Source: Sagittula sp. P11
GTDB lineage: Bacteria; Pseudomonadota; Alphaproteobacteria; Rhodobacterales; Rhodobacteraceae
DNA length: 64,000 nucleotides
NCBI RefSeq assembly: GCF_002814095.1
Contig: NZ_CP021913.1
Span: 1 to 64,000, forward strand
Reading direction: 5' to 3'
The notes beneath the pieces are model-generated. The model was not told the DNA's origin, searched no databases, and saw only the letters and a program-made list of their open reading frames with translations. Below, one piece after another: positions 8,604-18,379 of the stretch. The translations under genes and the position numbers were made by a program. Position 1 is the first letter of the stretch, and each line of letters begins with the position of its first letter.

Positions 8604-9050
8604 ATGAAATCCCTCCACCTCGCCACTGTCGAAGACCTCCCGAAACTCCTGCCCATGGTGGCGGGGTTCCACGGCGAGATGGGCTTCGGTACCGACGCCG
8701 AGCACCACAGGGCGGCGATCCAGCCGCTGCTGGACGGCTCTCCGCATGGCGCGATCTGGCTGATCGGTCCGCGCCGCGCGCCGGTGGGCTATATCGCCAT
8801 CACCTTCGGCTGGTCCGTGGAATTCGGCGGGCTCGACGCCATCGTGGACGAGATCTACATCCGGCCCGCCGTCCGTGGCCGGGGCATGGGCGGCGAGGCG
8901 GTGCACGGCATCGCCATGGCGCTGAAGGACGCAGGCGTTCGCGCTCTGCACCTCGAGGTCGACCGCGAAGACGACAAGACCCAGACCTTCTATGCCCGCA
9001 ACAAGTTCAAGGCGCGCGACGGTTACATCTTCATGTCGCGGGTTCTCTGA
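8604..9050 (+). CDS. GNAT family N-acetyltransferase
   Basis: A 148-residue acetyl-CoA-dependent acyltransferase of the GNAT fold. The acetyl-CoA loop is visible as VRGRGMGGEA (about residues 92-101), preceded by the strand IVDEIYIRPA. The C-terminal beta-bulge segment YARNKFKARDGYIFMSRVL is typical. The start at 8604 (KSLHLATVEDLP) gives the usual N-terminal length; upstream in-frame codons lack family-like sequence. The acceptor cannot be inferred. Confidence 0.88.
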   Translation: MKSLHLATVEDLPKLLPMVAGFHGEMGFGTDAEHHRAAIQPLLDGSPHGAIWLIGPRRAPVGYIAITFGWSVEFGGLDAIVDEIYIRPAVRGRGMGGEAVHGIAMALKDAGVRALHLEVDREDDKTQTFYARNKFKARDGYIFMSRVL

Positions 9051-9165
9051 CTGCCCGCCAGACCGATTTCGCCTCAGACATCCCCGCGGCGCACATCGCG
9101 GGCCCTCAAGCGGTGCCCCGTTTGGCCCCCTGTCAAGCCGGACCGTCCCCGCCTATATTGAAGCC

Positions 9166-10593
9166 ATGACCCTGCACATCCCGTTCGACAACAGTTACGC
9201 CCGTCTTCCCGAAGGTTTTGCGGCCCACCTGCCTCCGACACGGGTGGCGCGCCCCAGCCTGATCGCCTTCAACCACCCGCTTGCGGAAAGCCTCGGGATC
9301 ACCGGGACGCGCGACATGGCCGACGACGACCTTGCCGCGCTGTTCTCCGGCAACGCGCTGCCCGATGGCGCAGAGCCTTTGGCCCAGGTTTACGCCGGTC
9401 ACCAGTTCGGCGGCTATTCCCCGCAACTGGGCGACGGTCGCGCGCACCTTCTGGGCGAAGTACTGGCCCCTGACGGCCGCCGCGTCGACATTCAGTTGAA
9501 GGGATCGGGTCCGACGCCCTTTTCGCGCCGCGGCGACGGGCGCGCCTGGGTCGGTCCGGTCATCCGCGAATACGTCGTGTCGGAGGCCATGCATGCGCTG
9601 GGAATCCCCACGACGCGCGCCCTGGCCGCCTGCCGCACCGGGGAAGAGATCATACGTGAGCGCCCCCTGCCCGGCGCCGTCTTCACCCGCGTCGCGTCGA
9701 GCCACATCCGCGTCGGCACCTTCCAGTATTTCGCCAACCTGCAGGACCGCACGGGGCTGCAAACGCTTTTCAACTATACCGTGGATCGCCACTACCCCGA
9801 CGCCGAATCGCCTACCGACCTGCTCCACGCCGTGATCCGCAGGCAGGCCGCGCTGGTCATGCAATGGATGTCCGTGGGCTTCATCCATGGGGTGATGAAC
9901 ACCGACAACTGTACCCTGTCGGGCGAGACCATCGACTACGGCCCCTGCGCCTTCCTCGACGCCTATGACCCCCGCAAGGTGTTCAGCTCGATCGACACCT
10001 TCGGGCGCTACGCCTATGCCGCGCAGGCGGATATCATCGTCTGGAACATGGCGCAGCTGGCGACCGCGCTGATCCCTCTGATGCCGGACCAAGAGGCGGC
10101 GGTGGAGAGCTTCACGAAGGAAGTCCATGCCATGCCCGAGCTGCTCCAGGCGGAGTGGCTGGGACGTTTCGCGGCGAAACTCGGGATCTCCAACCCTCGG
10201 GAGGATGACGGCGCGCTGATCGGGGAGCTTCTGCAGCTGATGCAGGCGGGCGGGTCCGATTTTACCAACACCTTTGCGGCGCTGACGCGAGGGTCCGCGC
10301 GGGACGAGATCGCAGATCGCAGTGCGTACGACGAGTGGCACCGGCGGTGGCAGAGCCGCCTGACGGAGGAGGACGCCCCGCAGGCCGTGCTCTCTGCCGC
10401 GAACCCCTTGGTCATCCCTCGCAACCATCGGATCGAAGAGGCCATTCAGGCGGCGACCGATGGGGACGACAGCCTTTTCAACAGGTTGCGCGACGCTCTT
10501 GCCACACCGTATGAGCTGGCAGAGAAGAACCAGTGGCTCGCGCGGCCGCCGAAAGAGGACGAAGTTGTCACCGCGACCTTCTGCGGTACCTGA
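9166..10593 (+). CDS. selO: Protein adenylyltransferase SelO (YdiU/UPF0061 family)
   Basis: A pseudokinase-fold enzyme that transfers AMP from ATP to protein hydroxyls and has been linked to redox homeostasis. The product is 475 residues from ATG 9166. K112 (LKGSGPTPFSRRGDGRA) contacts the inverted nucleotide, and the metal site is seen in NTDN (245-248) and D257 of DYGP. The last residues are TFCGT, with Cys 473 at the position held by selenocysteine in animal SelO. An in-frame extension back to 8992 overlaps the GNAT gene and is not family-like. The ribosome site is weak (GAAG). Confidence 0.93.
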   Translation: MTLHIPFDNSYARLPEGFAAHLPPTRVARPSLIAFNHPLAESLGITGTRDMADDDLAALFSGNALPDGAEPLAQVYAGHQFGGYSPQLGDGRAHLLGEVLAPDGRRVDIQLKGSGPTPFSRRGDGRAWVGPVIREYVVSEAMHALGIPTTRALAACRTGEEIIRERPLPGAVFTRVASSHIRVGTFQYFANLQDRTGLQTLFNYTVDRHYPDAESPTDLLHAVIRRQAALVMQWMSVGFIHGVMNTDNCTLSGETIDYGPCAFLDAYDPRKVFSSIDTFGRYAYAAQADIIVWNMAQLATALIPLMPDQEAAVESFTKEVHAMPELLQAEWLGRFAAKLGISNPREDDGALIGELLQLMQAGGSDFTNTFAALTRGSARDEIADRSAYDEWHRRWQSRLTEEDAPQAVLSAANPLVIPRNHRIEEAIQAATDGDDSLFNRLRDALATPYELAEKNQWLARPPKEDEVVTATFCGT

Positions 10594-10921
10594 TCGCTGG
10601 GGGCGCTCGTAAGGGGCCCCGTGGTTGCCATATGGCCTTGGTGGACGATAGCAGACCGGCAGTCTGACGGGTTCGGGATATGGCCGTCGGCGTATCCGCA
10701 GCTGACACATGAGCCGTGGAAAACCGGTTTCCGGTCCGGTGGGACCATGGCTGTCCATTGAGGCGGAAGGGATCGGATGGACCTGCAGTTCTTAACGATT
10801 TGGCAAGGTTTTCTGGTTCAATCCGATGCGGTTCGCCCAGTTTAAGCCGCCCAATTCGGACCGTGTCGCCGGCTTTCCGGCTCCGTCCCGCACCCCGCCA
10901 AACGGCTGCGACGCCCAACCC
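10594..10921. other. Intergenic stretch without a recognisable gene
   Basis: This 328-base gap lies between the converging selO and DMT genes. It holds an AAACCGGTTT palindrome at 10721-10730 and a GGGGCCCC box. Open frames here lack ribosome sites and family-like sequence. Confidence 0.7.
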
Positions 10922-11881
10922 TCAGTCGGACTTCGGAGACCCGGCCTCGCGCCCGGCGGAGGCGAGGCCTTCGGGACCGGCGGGTTCGGCCAGCGGCGAG
11001 GGTCTCTTGCGGCGGTTGATCAGGACGATCCCCACCGCCACGAGGCCGAGCGCCACGATGAACTGCGGGCCGACCGGCTCTGCGAAGATCAGCCAGCCGA
11101 ACACCACCGCCAGCACCGGCGACAGGAAGCTGAAGGAGGCGATGTCCGAGGCCGGGTAGATCGTCATCAGCCACAGCCAGAACAGGAACCCGAGGCTTGC
11201 CACCAGCACGCCATAGCCGAGGGCCGCGTAGCTGATCCAGTCCGGCGTCCGGATCAGCGGCCCGGCGAATGGCGCGACGCACAAGAGGATCACGCTCGAC
11301 ACCGCAAGCTGCCAGAACAGTTGCCCTTCGGCGGGGAGTTCCGAGATACGCGTCAGGCGTACGGTCAGGGCGATCCCGGCCCAGCACCAGCATGCGCCGA
11401 GCGCCAGCAGATCGCCGCGCAGGTCGCCCGCCGCCCGGCTTTGCGGATCGACAAGCGCCCATGCCACCCCGGCCATCGCCAGCCCCAGACCGGCGGTGCG
11501 CCGCAGAGACAGCCGTTCGCCGGGAAGCGTCAGGTGGGCCACCACCGCCAGCCAGACCGGCATGGAGTAGAACAGGATCGACGCACGCGACACGGTCGTG
11601 AGGTCCAGTGCCTTGAAGAGCAGGATGAATTCGACACCGAACAGCCCGCCGAGCAGCAGACCGGGGCCAAGCGTCGCGCCGAGGTTGCCGAAGCGGCGGC
11701 GGCGGATCACAACCCAGAGGGCCAGCGCCGCCAGTGCGAGGATCGACCTCAGACCGGCACCGAACACGGGCCCGAATCCGGTGTTCGTCAGCTTGATCAC
11801 GACCTGATTGAAGGCGAGCGCCACGGCGAAGGCCGTCATGCCGGCCGCCCCTGGCAAATCCATAGAGCTCTTGCGTTCCAT
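10922..11881 (-). CDS. DMT superfamily transporter (EamA-type exporter)
   Basis: An inner-membrane metabolite exporter of the drug/metabolite transporter superfamily. About ten hydrophobic segments form two EamA repeats, roughly residues 10-140 and 150-285, with the charged tail KRPSPLAEPAGPEGLAS at the cytoplasmic end. The start is taken at ATG 11881; a GTG five codons earlier (11896) is possible. The substrate is unknown. It is divergent from the fur-like gene. Confidence 0.88.
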   Translation of the reverse strand: MERKSSMDLPGAAGMTAFAVALAFNQVVIKLTNTGFGPVFGAGLRSILALAALALWVVIRRRRFGNLGATLGPGLLLGGLFGVEFILLFKALDLTTVSRASILFYSMPVWLAVVAHLTLPGERLSLRRTAGLGLAMAGVAWALVDPQSRAAGDLRGDLLALGACWCWAGIALTVRLTRISELPAEGQLFWQLAVSSVILLCVAPFAGPLIRTPDWISYAALGYGVLVASLGFLFWLWLMTIYPASDIASFSFLSPVLAVVFGWLIFAEPVGPQFIVALGLVAVGIVLINRRKRPSPLAEPAGPEGLASAGREAGSPKSD

Positions 11882-12043
11882 GCCTTTTCCAGACACCCGA
11901 AAAGACGCCGGGTCAATCCCCGGGAGATGCCGGATCGCGCGCGGCGCGCGGTTCCCGCCGCGTGAGCGCGGCCCGCCTCTTGGCCTTGGCCCCGTGATTG
12001 CCTACAACGGAGGACACGCAGATTTAACCTCGCCGGACCGCAC

Positions 12044-12460
12044 ATGCCCGACACCATTACAGAGCGTTGCGCTGCGCAGGGTCTGCGCATGACAGGCCAA
12101 CGGCGCACCATCGCGGAAGTGCTTGAAGACGCGACCGATCATCCGGATGTCGAAGAGCTGTATGCGCGTGCCTCGACCCGCGATCCGAACATCTCCATCG
12201 CCACGGTCTATCGCACCGTGAAGCTGTTCGAAGAAGCGGGGATCCTCGAGAAGGTCGATTTCGGCGATGGCCGTGCGCGCTACGAGGATGCCGACCGGGA
12301 ACACCACGACCACCTGATCGACCTGACCACCGGCGCGGTGATCGAGTTCGTCGACGAGGAGATCGAGGCGCTGCAGGAAAAGATCGCCGAGAAGCTGGGA
12401 TACCGGCTGAAGGGACACCGTATGGAACTGTACGGGACGCCCATCAAGAAGCGGAAGTGA
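12044..12460 (+). CDS. fur: Fur-family metalloregulator (Fur/Mur group)
   Basis: A 138-residue DNA-binding repressor that responds to iron or, in many alphaproteobacteria, manganese. The winged helix spans about residues 10-85 (RMTGQRRTIAEVL; ISIATVYRTVKLFEEAGI). The regulatory metal motif is HHDHLIDL near residues 86-93, and the dimerisation tail ends HRMELYGTPIKKRK. The C-terminal CxxC structural zinc motif found in many Fur proteins is absent. This residue pattern fits Rhodobacterales Fur/Mur rather than Irr or Zur. Which metal it senses is inferred, not shown. Confidence 0.85.
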   Translation: MPDTITERCAAQGLRMTGQRRTIAEVLEDATDHPDVEELYARASTRDPNISIATVYRTVKLFEEAGILEKVDFGDGRARYEDADREHHDHLIDLTTGAVIEFVDEEIEALQEKIAEKLGYRLKGHRMELYGTPIKKRK

Positions 12461-12475
12461 CCGGGTTACCCGGTC
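12459..12475 (+). terminator. Hairpin at the end of the fur-like gene
   Basis: Arms GACCGGG and CCCGGTC with loop TTA; the stem begins inside the stop codon. It lies between the converging fur-like and alaX genes. There is no T run, so termination strength is uncertain. Confidence 0.45.
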
Positions 12476-12551
12476 GTCAGCCCGGCGGTTTTCCGGGATG
12501 ACGAACGGGTGCAAGCGGTGACCTGTTGCGCCCCGCCGGTTCGCCCTGCGG

Positions 12552-13268
12552 TCAGGCGAGGGTGATGTTCACCCGGCGGTTCTGCTTGCCCTTGTTCTCG
12601 ATCTTGCCGAGTCTCACGGCGCCGATCTCTCCGGTGCGGGCGACGTGTGTGCCGCCGCAGGGCTGGAGGTCGACCTGTTCGGTGCCGGTGCCGATGCGGA
12701 CGAGACGGATGCGCCCTGACCCGCGCGGTGGCTGGACGGACATGGTCTTCACCAGTTCCGGGCGCGCGTCGAGCTCATCCTCGGAAATCCAGCCGTCCGT
12801 CACCTCAAGGTCGCGGTCGACGAGGTGGACCAGCGCCTGTTCGATCCCGTCGCGGTCGGAGGGCGGTTCCGGCATGAGGAAGTCGAGCCGCCCGGTCCCT
12901 GCGCCGATCTGCCCGCCGGTGACGGGCAGCGGAATGACCACGCTCAGCAGGTGCAGCGCGGTGTGCACGCGCATGTACTTGTGGCGCAACTCCCAGTCGA
13001 GGATCTGCACCACATGGGCGCCGAGCGGCGGCAGAGGCGCGGGTTCGGCCGGGACGAGGATGCTGCTGTCGCCCTCCCCCTTGACGGTCGTGGCGATGGC
13101 AAGCGAGCGCCCGTCCCATTCGAGCCAGCCGCTGTCGCCCGGCTGGCCGCCGCCCTTCGGGTAGAAGAGCGCCGGTTCGACGACGACACCGCCCTCGGGC
13201 GTGTGGGCGACCACGACACCGGGCGCATCGCGCCGGTAGGTGTCCTCGCGGTACAAGAGGTCCGTCAT
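12552..13268 (-). CDS. Trans-acting alanyl-tRNA editing protein (AlaX-like)
   Basis: A free-standing editing domain that deacylates mischarged tRNA-Ala (Ser- or Gly-tRNA-Ala). The 238-residue product has both zinc motifs: H102 and H106 in HTALH, and C204 and H208 in CGGTH. The N-terminal barrel motif FYPKGGGQPGDSG is also complete. Its ATG (13268-13266) directly abuts the stop codon of the mechanosensitive channel gene, so the two are probably cotranscribed. It is the last gene of the run that includes cysK. Confidence 0.92.
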   Translation of the reverse strand: MTDLLYREDTYRRDAPGVVVAHTPEGGVVVEPALFYPKGGGQPGDSGWLEWDGRSLAIATTVKGEGDSSILVPAEPAPLPPLGAHVVQILDWELRHKYMRVHTALHLLSVVIPLPVTGGQIGAGTGRLDFLMPEPPSDRDGIEQALVHLVDRDLEVTDGWISEDELDARPELVKTMSVQPPRGSGRIRLVRIGTGTEQVDLQPCGGTHVARTGEIGAVRLGKIENKGKQNRRVNITLA

Positions 13269-15725
13269 CTACCTGTCTCCTTCTCCGGTGTCGCCCGAGG
13301 CTTCGCCGTCGTTGCCCGGCGGCTCTGCCCCGGCGGCGGTGCCCGGCCCGCCCTTCTGTTCCGGGATGGAGGGGGCCTCCTGCGGCGGGTCCTCGGGCTT
13401 CTGCCTGCCGACGCCGGTCAGGACCTCCGGGTTGCGCAGCCAGATGTCGCGCTGCGCAAACGGCACCTCGATCCCGGCTTCCTTGAAGGCCTCCATGATC
13501 TGGTGGCGCATGTCGGTGCCCACCACCAGCACCTGCCCCACGTCGCGCAGGATCACCCGGATCTCGAAGTCGAGGGAGTCGGCGCCGAAGCCCGCGAAAT
13601 TGATGAACGGTTCGGGGTTCATCAGCACCATGTCGTGCCGGCGCGCGATGTCGAGCAGGATCTTCTCGACCTTGCGGGTGTCGGTGCCGTAGGCCACGCC
13701 GACCGACACGATGAGCCGCCCGAGCGAGTTGCCCCGCGTGTAGTTCGACACGGTGCCCGAGATCAGGTCGGCGTTGGGCACGATCAGGTCGAACTTGTCG
13801 AAAGTCTCGATCCGGGTGGAGCGGACGGAGATGTCCTTGACGATGCCGTGGGTGCCGTTGACCTCGATCCAGTCGCCCTCGGAGATCGGGCGTTCGACCA
13901 GCAGGATGATGCCCGAGACGAAGTTGGACACGATGGTCTGCAGGCCGAAACCGATCCCGACGGAGAGCGCACCGGCGACGATGGCCAGCGACGAGAGGTC
14001 GAGCCCGCCGGCGGTGATCGCGACGACACCGGCGAGGAAGATGCCGATGTAGCCGACGCCGGAGGTGATCGCCGTCTGCCCGCCCTTGTCGATCTTGGTC
14101 TTCGGCAGGACGGAGGACTTGAGCGCCCCCTGCAGGAGCCGCGTGAGCATGAAGCCCACGACGAAGACGATGATGACCATGAGGAAGTCGGTGGGCGATA
14201 TCCGCGTCTCGCCGAAGACGAAACCTTCGCGGAAGCGGGTCCAGATCTCCGACAGGTCGGCGCTGCGCGCGCCCCAGATCAGGGCGAGGAACGGCAGCGC
14301 GGCGGCGCTCAGCAGGAAGCCTGCGAGGACCGGGATCAGGCCGTCGCCATCCGACTGGGGCGTTCCGTTGATCAGCTCCGACAGGTCGAAGATGAACCGC
14401 TGCAGGAGGAGGACGATGAACACCAGCGCCAGCGTCGCGATGTAGGGGTAGACCATGACCTCGCCGAAGCGGAAGTAGCCGATGGCCGCCATGAAGGTGC
14501 CCACGACCGCCACGACCATGGCCATCCGGCCAAGCAGCCTCTGGAAACGCAGGCGGAAGGCGGTGCGGTCCTCGTTCTCCGCCATCTCGGCATTGCCGTC
14601 GAGGCTTATGATGCGGCCCAGCCGGAACAGCGCCAGGCTGGCGATCACCAGCACCGGGAACTTCACCACGGCTGCGGATTCGGCGGAATAGCTGTCGAGA
14701 TCGCCGAGCGCCACGACCATCTCGGCGAAGACGTAGACGAAGGCCAGCGCGTTGGCGAGGCGGCGGGCCTCCCAGCGGGGGTTGTCCTTCAGCGGGATCG
14801 TCGCGCGGTCGCTGTCCTCGTGGAAGGTCTGGTCGGCCAGCCAGCGCGTGCCCAGCATGAGCGCCGCCCAGTACTGCAGCTCACCCAGCAGGAATTCCCA
14901 GCGCGTGCCCGAAAAGCCTGTGGCCTCGATGGCCTCGACGATGGCGTAGATGCCGAGGTACGGCAGCAGGATCTGCCCGAGGGAGATCAGGAACCGGAAA
15001 ACGCCGGTGCCGCGCCGGGCCTTGCCGCGGACCTGTTCGACCCCCATCAGCGCCCAGCGTTTGCCCCGCGCGATGAGCATGACGCCGACCACCATCAGCA
15101 GGAGCACGAGCGGCAGGTTGCGCCGCGCCTCCGCCTGATAGGAGGGTGAGGTGACGTTGTCCTTGATCTCCTGCCAGGCGCCCTGCCACGAATCCAGCAG
15201 ATCGGTGGCTGCCTTTGCCCAGTTGGCCGGATTGAGCGGGCTCGGCCCGAGTGCCAGCACCTCGCGCGCCTGTCGGTCGCGGATGATGCCGTCGATCTGC
15301 GCGATGATGCCGTCGGCGCGTGTGTAGGCCTCTTCGGCCTGCAGCACCGGGGCGCGCAGCTCGGCAAGTTGGTCGTTCAGCGCCTCGCGCCGCGCGGCGA
15401 TGTCATCGGGCTCGCTCGCCCCTTCCTCGGGCGCCGGTCCCAGCGAGTCGATCTGGGCGCGCACCGTGGCGATGCGCGCCTCGTTCGTGCTTTGAGCGGC
15501 GAGGAACTGCGAGCGCCAGTCAGCGATGCGCGCACGCATGGTCTCCAGCTCGGACACGGCCGCGGTGCCGAGGTCGAGCTTCACCTCGTCGGCACGCGCC
15601 CGCAAATCCCATTCCGTGTAGTCCGGCTGCGCCACGTCCTGCGCGGACACCTCGCCCGCGATCATGGCAAGACAAAGCAGCCCTGCGATCAGGACCCGAG
15701 ATAATGCCCGCGTGAGATGTTTCAT
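13269..15725 (-). CDS. MscS-family mechanosensitive channel with DUF3772 N-terminal domain
   Basis: A large (818-residue) channel of the MscK/MscM type, gated by membrane tension. Order: signal peptide (ends GEVSAQD), periplasmic DUF3772 region with coiled-coil character (about 30-190), several membrane helices (about 200-590), then the MscS pore and beta domain (GLDLSSLAIVAGALSVGIGFG, then ...RPISEGDWIEVNGTHGIVKDIS) and a Pro/Gly/Glu-rich cytoplasmic tail. The start at 15725 overlaps the cysK stop as ATGA. An upstream GTG-type extension to 15773 is less likely. Confidence 0.93.
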   Translation of the reverse strand: MKHLTRALSRVLIAGLLCLAMIAGEVSAQDVAQPDYTEWDLRARADEVKLDLGTAAVSELETMRARIADWRSQFLAAQSTNEARIATVRAQIDSLGPAPEEGASEPDDIAARREALNDQLAELRAPVLQAEEAYTRADGIIAQIDGIIRDRQAREVLALGPSPLNPANWAKAATDLLDSWQGAWQEIKDNVTSPSYQAEARRNLPLVLLLMVVGVMLIARGKRWALMGVEQVRGKARRGTGVFRFLISLGQILLPYLGIYAIVEAIEATGFSGTRWEFLLGELQYWAALMLGTRWLADQTFHEDSDRATIPLKDNPRWEARRLANALAFVYVFAEMVVALGDLDSYSAESAAVVKFPVLVIASLALFRLGRIISLDGNAEMAENEDRTAFRLRFQRLLGRMAMVVAVVGTFMAAIGYFRFGEVMVYPYIATLALVFIVLLLQRFIFDLSELINGTPQSDGDGLIPVLAGFLLSAAALPFLALIWGARSADLSEIWTRFREGFVFGETRISPTDFLMVIIVFVVGFMLTRLLQGALKSSVLPKTKIDKGGQTAITSGVGYIGIFLAGVVAITAGGLDLSSLAIVAGALSVGIGFGLQTIVSNFVSGIILLVERPISEGDWIEVNGTHGIVKDISVRSTRIETFDKFDLIVPNADLISGTVSNYTRGNSLGRLIVSVGVAYGTDTRKVEKILLDIARRHDMVLMNPEPFINFAGFGADSLDFEIRVILRDVGQVLVVGTDMRHQIMEAFKEAGIEVPFAQRDIWLRNPEVLTGVGRQKPEDPPQEAPSIPEQKGGPGTAAGAEPPGNDGEASGDTGEGDR

Positions 15726-16750
15726 GCGTCTTCGAACACGCCCGGGATGCTGGCCGGTGCCCGGTTCATCCACGGCGGGACCGGCAGGCCCTTGTCCTTG
15801 AGGAAGTCGACGTTGAACAGCTTCGACTGGTAACGGTTGCCATAGTCGCAGAGCACGGTGACGATGGTGTGGCCCGGCCCCATTTCTTTGGCGAGACGGA
15901 CGGCGCCCGCCACGTTGACGCCGGAGGACCCGCCAAGGCAGAGCCCCTCGTCCTGCAGGAGGTCAAAGACCACCGGCAGCGCCTCGTCATCGGGCACGCG
16001 CCAGCAGAAGTCGGGAGTGAAGCCTTCGAGGTTGGCGGTGATCCGCCCCTGCCCGATACCCTCGGTGATCGAGTTCCCGGGGTTTTCCTCGCCGGTGTAG
16101 ATCTTGTAGAGGCCCGCGCCCTCCGGATCGGCAAGACCGATCTTCACGCTCTTGGGCTGCAGCGCCATGCCGACACCGGCCAGCGTTCCGCCGGAGCCCA
16201 CCGCGCAGACGAAACCGTCCACCTTGCCGCCGGTCTGTTCCCAGATCTCCGGGCCGGTGGTCTCGATGTGCGCCAGCCGGTTGGCGACGTTGTCGAACTG
16301 GTTGGCCCAGATCGCGCCCTTCGCCTCGGTCTTGGCGAGTTCCTCGGCCAGGCGGCCGGAGTAGCGGACGTAGTTGTTGGGATTGGAATAAGGGGCGGCG
16401 GGCACCAGGACCAGCTCGGCCCCGGCCAGCCGCAGCATGTCCTTCTTTTCCTGGCTCTGCGTCTCGGGCATGACGATGACCGTCTTGAACCCCATGGAGG
16501 CGCCCACCAGGGCAAGACCGATGCCGGTGTTGCCCGCGGTGCCCTCGACGATGGTGCCGCCGGGTGCCAGCAGGCCCTTCTCGACCGCGTCCTTGATGAT
16601 GTAGAGCGCGGCCCGGTCCTTCACGGACTGGCCCGGGTTCATGAATTCCGCCTTCCCGAGGATTTCGCACCCGGTCATTTCGGAGGCTTTCCTGAGCTTG
16701 ATCAGCGGCGTGTTCCCAACGGCCTGGGAGAGATCGGCGGCGATGTGCAT
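15722..16750 (-). CDS. cysK: Cysteine synthase A (O-acetylserine sulfhydrylase)
   Basis: PLP enzyme making cysteine from O-acetylserine and sulfide. The 342-residue product has the PLP lysine in NPGQSVKDRAA, the substrate loop EGTAGNTGIGLA and the PLP-phosphate and C-terminal motif LGGSSGVNVAGA. It is somewhat longer than the usual 310-320, with an extension after residue 310. A cysK gene next to trgAB is a known Rhodobacter tellurite-resistance arrangement; extra cysteine supply is thought to support oxyanion detoxification. Its stop overlaps the start of the channel gene by four bases. Confidence 0.94.
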   Translation of the reverse strand: MHIAADLSQAVGNTPLIKLRKASEMTGCEILGKAEFMNPGQSVKDRAALYIIKDAVEKGLLAPGGTIVEGTAGNTGIGLALVGASMGFKTVIVMPETQSQEKKDMLRLAGAELVLVPAAPYSNPNNYVRYSGRLAEELAKTEAKGAIWANQFDNVANRLAHIETTGPEIWEQTGGKVDGFVCAVGSGGTLAGVGMALQPKSVKIGLADPEGAGLYKIYTGEENPGNSITEGIGQGRITANLEGFTPDFCWRVPDDEALPVVFDLLQDEGLCLGGSSGVNVAGAVRLAKEMGPGHTIVTVLCDYGNRYQSKLFNVDFLKDKGLPVPPWMNRAPASIPGVFEDA

Positions 16751-16810
16751 CAGGTGTCCTTTCGGCTCGCGTGGTCTGGCCCCATGGTTTAGGCGCGCCC
16801 CTCCGGGAAC

Positions 16811-17931
16811 TCAAGCATCCGCGCGCAATTCCGGGCGCCGTGCCATCAGCGCAAAGAGCAACATCTGGAGCGGAACGGCATTGATCTCGCCGGTCTCGAT
16901 CAGGCGCATGGCGTCGTCGAACCTGAGGACATGGTTGCGGATGTCCTCGTTCTCCTCGTCGAGCCCGCCCGAGAAGCGCGCCGCGCTCTCGGAGAGATCA
17001 CACAGTCCGATGAAATTGTGATAGAACTCCGTGCTGTATCCGGGCGAGGCATAGCCGCCGGACACGCGGATCAGACGGCTGAGGTCGAGCCGTGCTTCCT
17101 CGCGCGTTTCGCGCAGGGCGGCCTCTTCGGGGGTTTCGCCCGCGTCCACCATGCCGGCCACCACCTCCAGCACCCACGGGACCGGGTCGCCCCGGTGGAT
17201 CGGGCCGAAGCGGAGCTGTTCGACCAGCAGGACGCAATCGGTCACCGGGTCGTACGGCAGGACCAGAGACACGTCGTACGCCACGAAGCATTCGCGCCGC
17301 AGCTCCTCGCTCATGCCGCCGTCGAAGGTGGGATAGCGCAGGTGAAAGGGTTTCAGGCGGAAGAAACCGTCGTAGCCGCCCTCGGCCGGTTTCATTTCGA
17401 TGTCTGCAACGGTGCGCGAGGTGCGCAGCGTCTGCGGCGCGCCTTCGGCCGCGATCACCTGCGCCCATGCACGGTTGCGGAAGAACGGCAGGAGCGCGCG
17501 CACCGATTCCCCCGACTGCTGGCCATAACGTCCCATCGCCTCGGCGGCGGCGCGGCGCGACACCTCGCCCCAGCGGTCCTGCCACGCGTCGAGCGACCAT
17601 GCCTCGCCCTCCGGCCAGCGGCCCACAGGCGGCATGTAGACCAGCGCGTCCGCCGCGCCGTCGTCCGTGTCCACCGTCACCGACACCAGGGCGTAGTCGA
17701 AGGCGGTTCGTAGAAGTCGAGCCGGGCTATGTCGTCGTCGCTGAGGTCGCGCACGAGGACGCCATCCGCGGTTGCGTTGCCCCGGGCGATGAGCAGCGGG
17801 AAGGACTGGCCCAGTGCCTCCACCACGGCGTGGTCCGGCAGTTGGGCAGGCTGGGCCGCTGCGGTGCGGCCAAGGACGATCTCCAGAAGCCGGGCATCGC
17901 GGAGGGTGCCGTAGAAGAAAAGATCGGTCAT
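16811..17931 (-). CDS. trgB: TrgB-like gamma-glutamylcyclotransferase/NUDIX fusion (frameshifted)
   Basis: The N-terminal part (start ATG 17931) reads FFYGTLR, the signature of the gamma-glutamylcyclotransferase-like fold. The C-terminal part is a NUDIX hydrolase with box GMVDAGETPEEAALRETREE, of the ADP-ribose pyrophosphatase type. The N-terminal frame stops at 17677, but one missing base near 17705 joins LDFYE to AFDYALVSVTVDTDDG and gives a single protein of about 373 residues. The two-domain architecture is typical of Rhodobacterales TrgB. Either the record has an error or the gene is split. trgA lies immediately upstream. Confidence 0.85.
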
Positions 17932-17935
17932 GAGG

Positions 17936-18376
17936 TCACTTCCAGCGCTGGCCGGCGATTTCCGCAACGATGCCGGCGAGGATGCCACCGACCAGCAGGA
18001 TGGCGATCACCGTGGGGTCGAGCATCTTCTGCCCGTACTCAAGGCCGATCTCGAAGATCGCGCCGATGGCTTCGAACGGGCTGTCGTAGAAACGGCGGAA
18101 GGAGCGGTCCACCATCTCGTTCGTGGCCTGCACGAAGAGCGCCCAGAACGTCAGCGCGATGACGCTGGTGAAGCCGTTGGAGATGCCCGAGGCATAGCCC
18201 CGCCCGCTGCGCGAGCCGAGGATGAACCACCCGACCAGCAAGCCCAGCACCACGTTCACCGTGTTGAAGGACCCGAAGTCGGTGCCTTCGGGGAAGAGCG
18301 GTTTGACCGCCTCCGATGCAAACCACGCAACGGCCGCCAGGCAGATTGCGGCGACCAGTCTTGCGGCAGTGGGCAT
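17936..18376 (-). CDS. trgA: TrgA family membrane protein (tellurite resistance)
   Basis: A 146-residue inner-membrane protein with about four hydrophobic segments (residues 4-22, 38-56, 72-90, 118-140). Sequence such as GSFNTVNVVLGLLVGW and the arrangement trgA-trgB-cysK match the Rhodobacter trg locus, where the pair raises resistance to tellurite by an unknown mechanism. It begins three bases after the cfa stop codon and ends four bases before trgB, so it lies in a tight operon. Confidence 0.88.
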   Translation of the reverse strand: MPTAARLVAAICLAAVAWFASEAVKPLFPEGTDFGSFNTVNVVLGLLVGWFILGSRSGRGYASGISNGFTSVIALTFWALFVQATNEMVDRSFRRFYDSPFEAIGAIFEIGLEYGQKMLDPTVIAILLVGGILAGIVAEIAGQRWK

Positions 18377-18379
18377 GGA

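Noticed and set aside
12825-15149. 774-codon open frame on the plus strand
   Set aside because: It lies antisense to alaX and the mscS-type gene, is rich in Arg, Asp, Gln and His, and has no domain; a GC-bias shadow.
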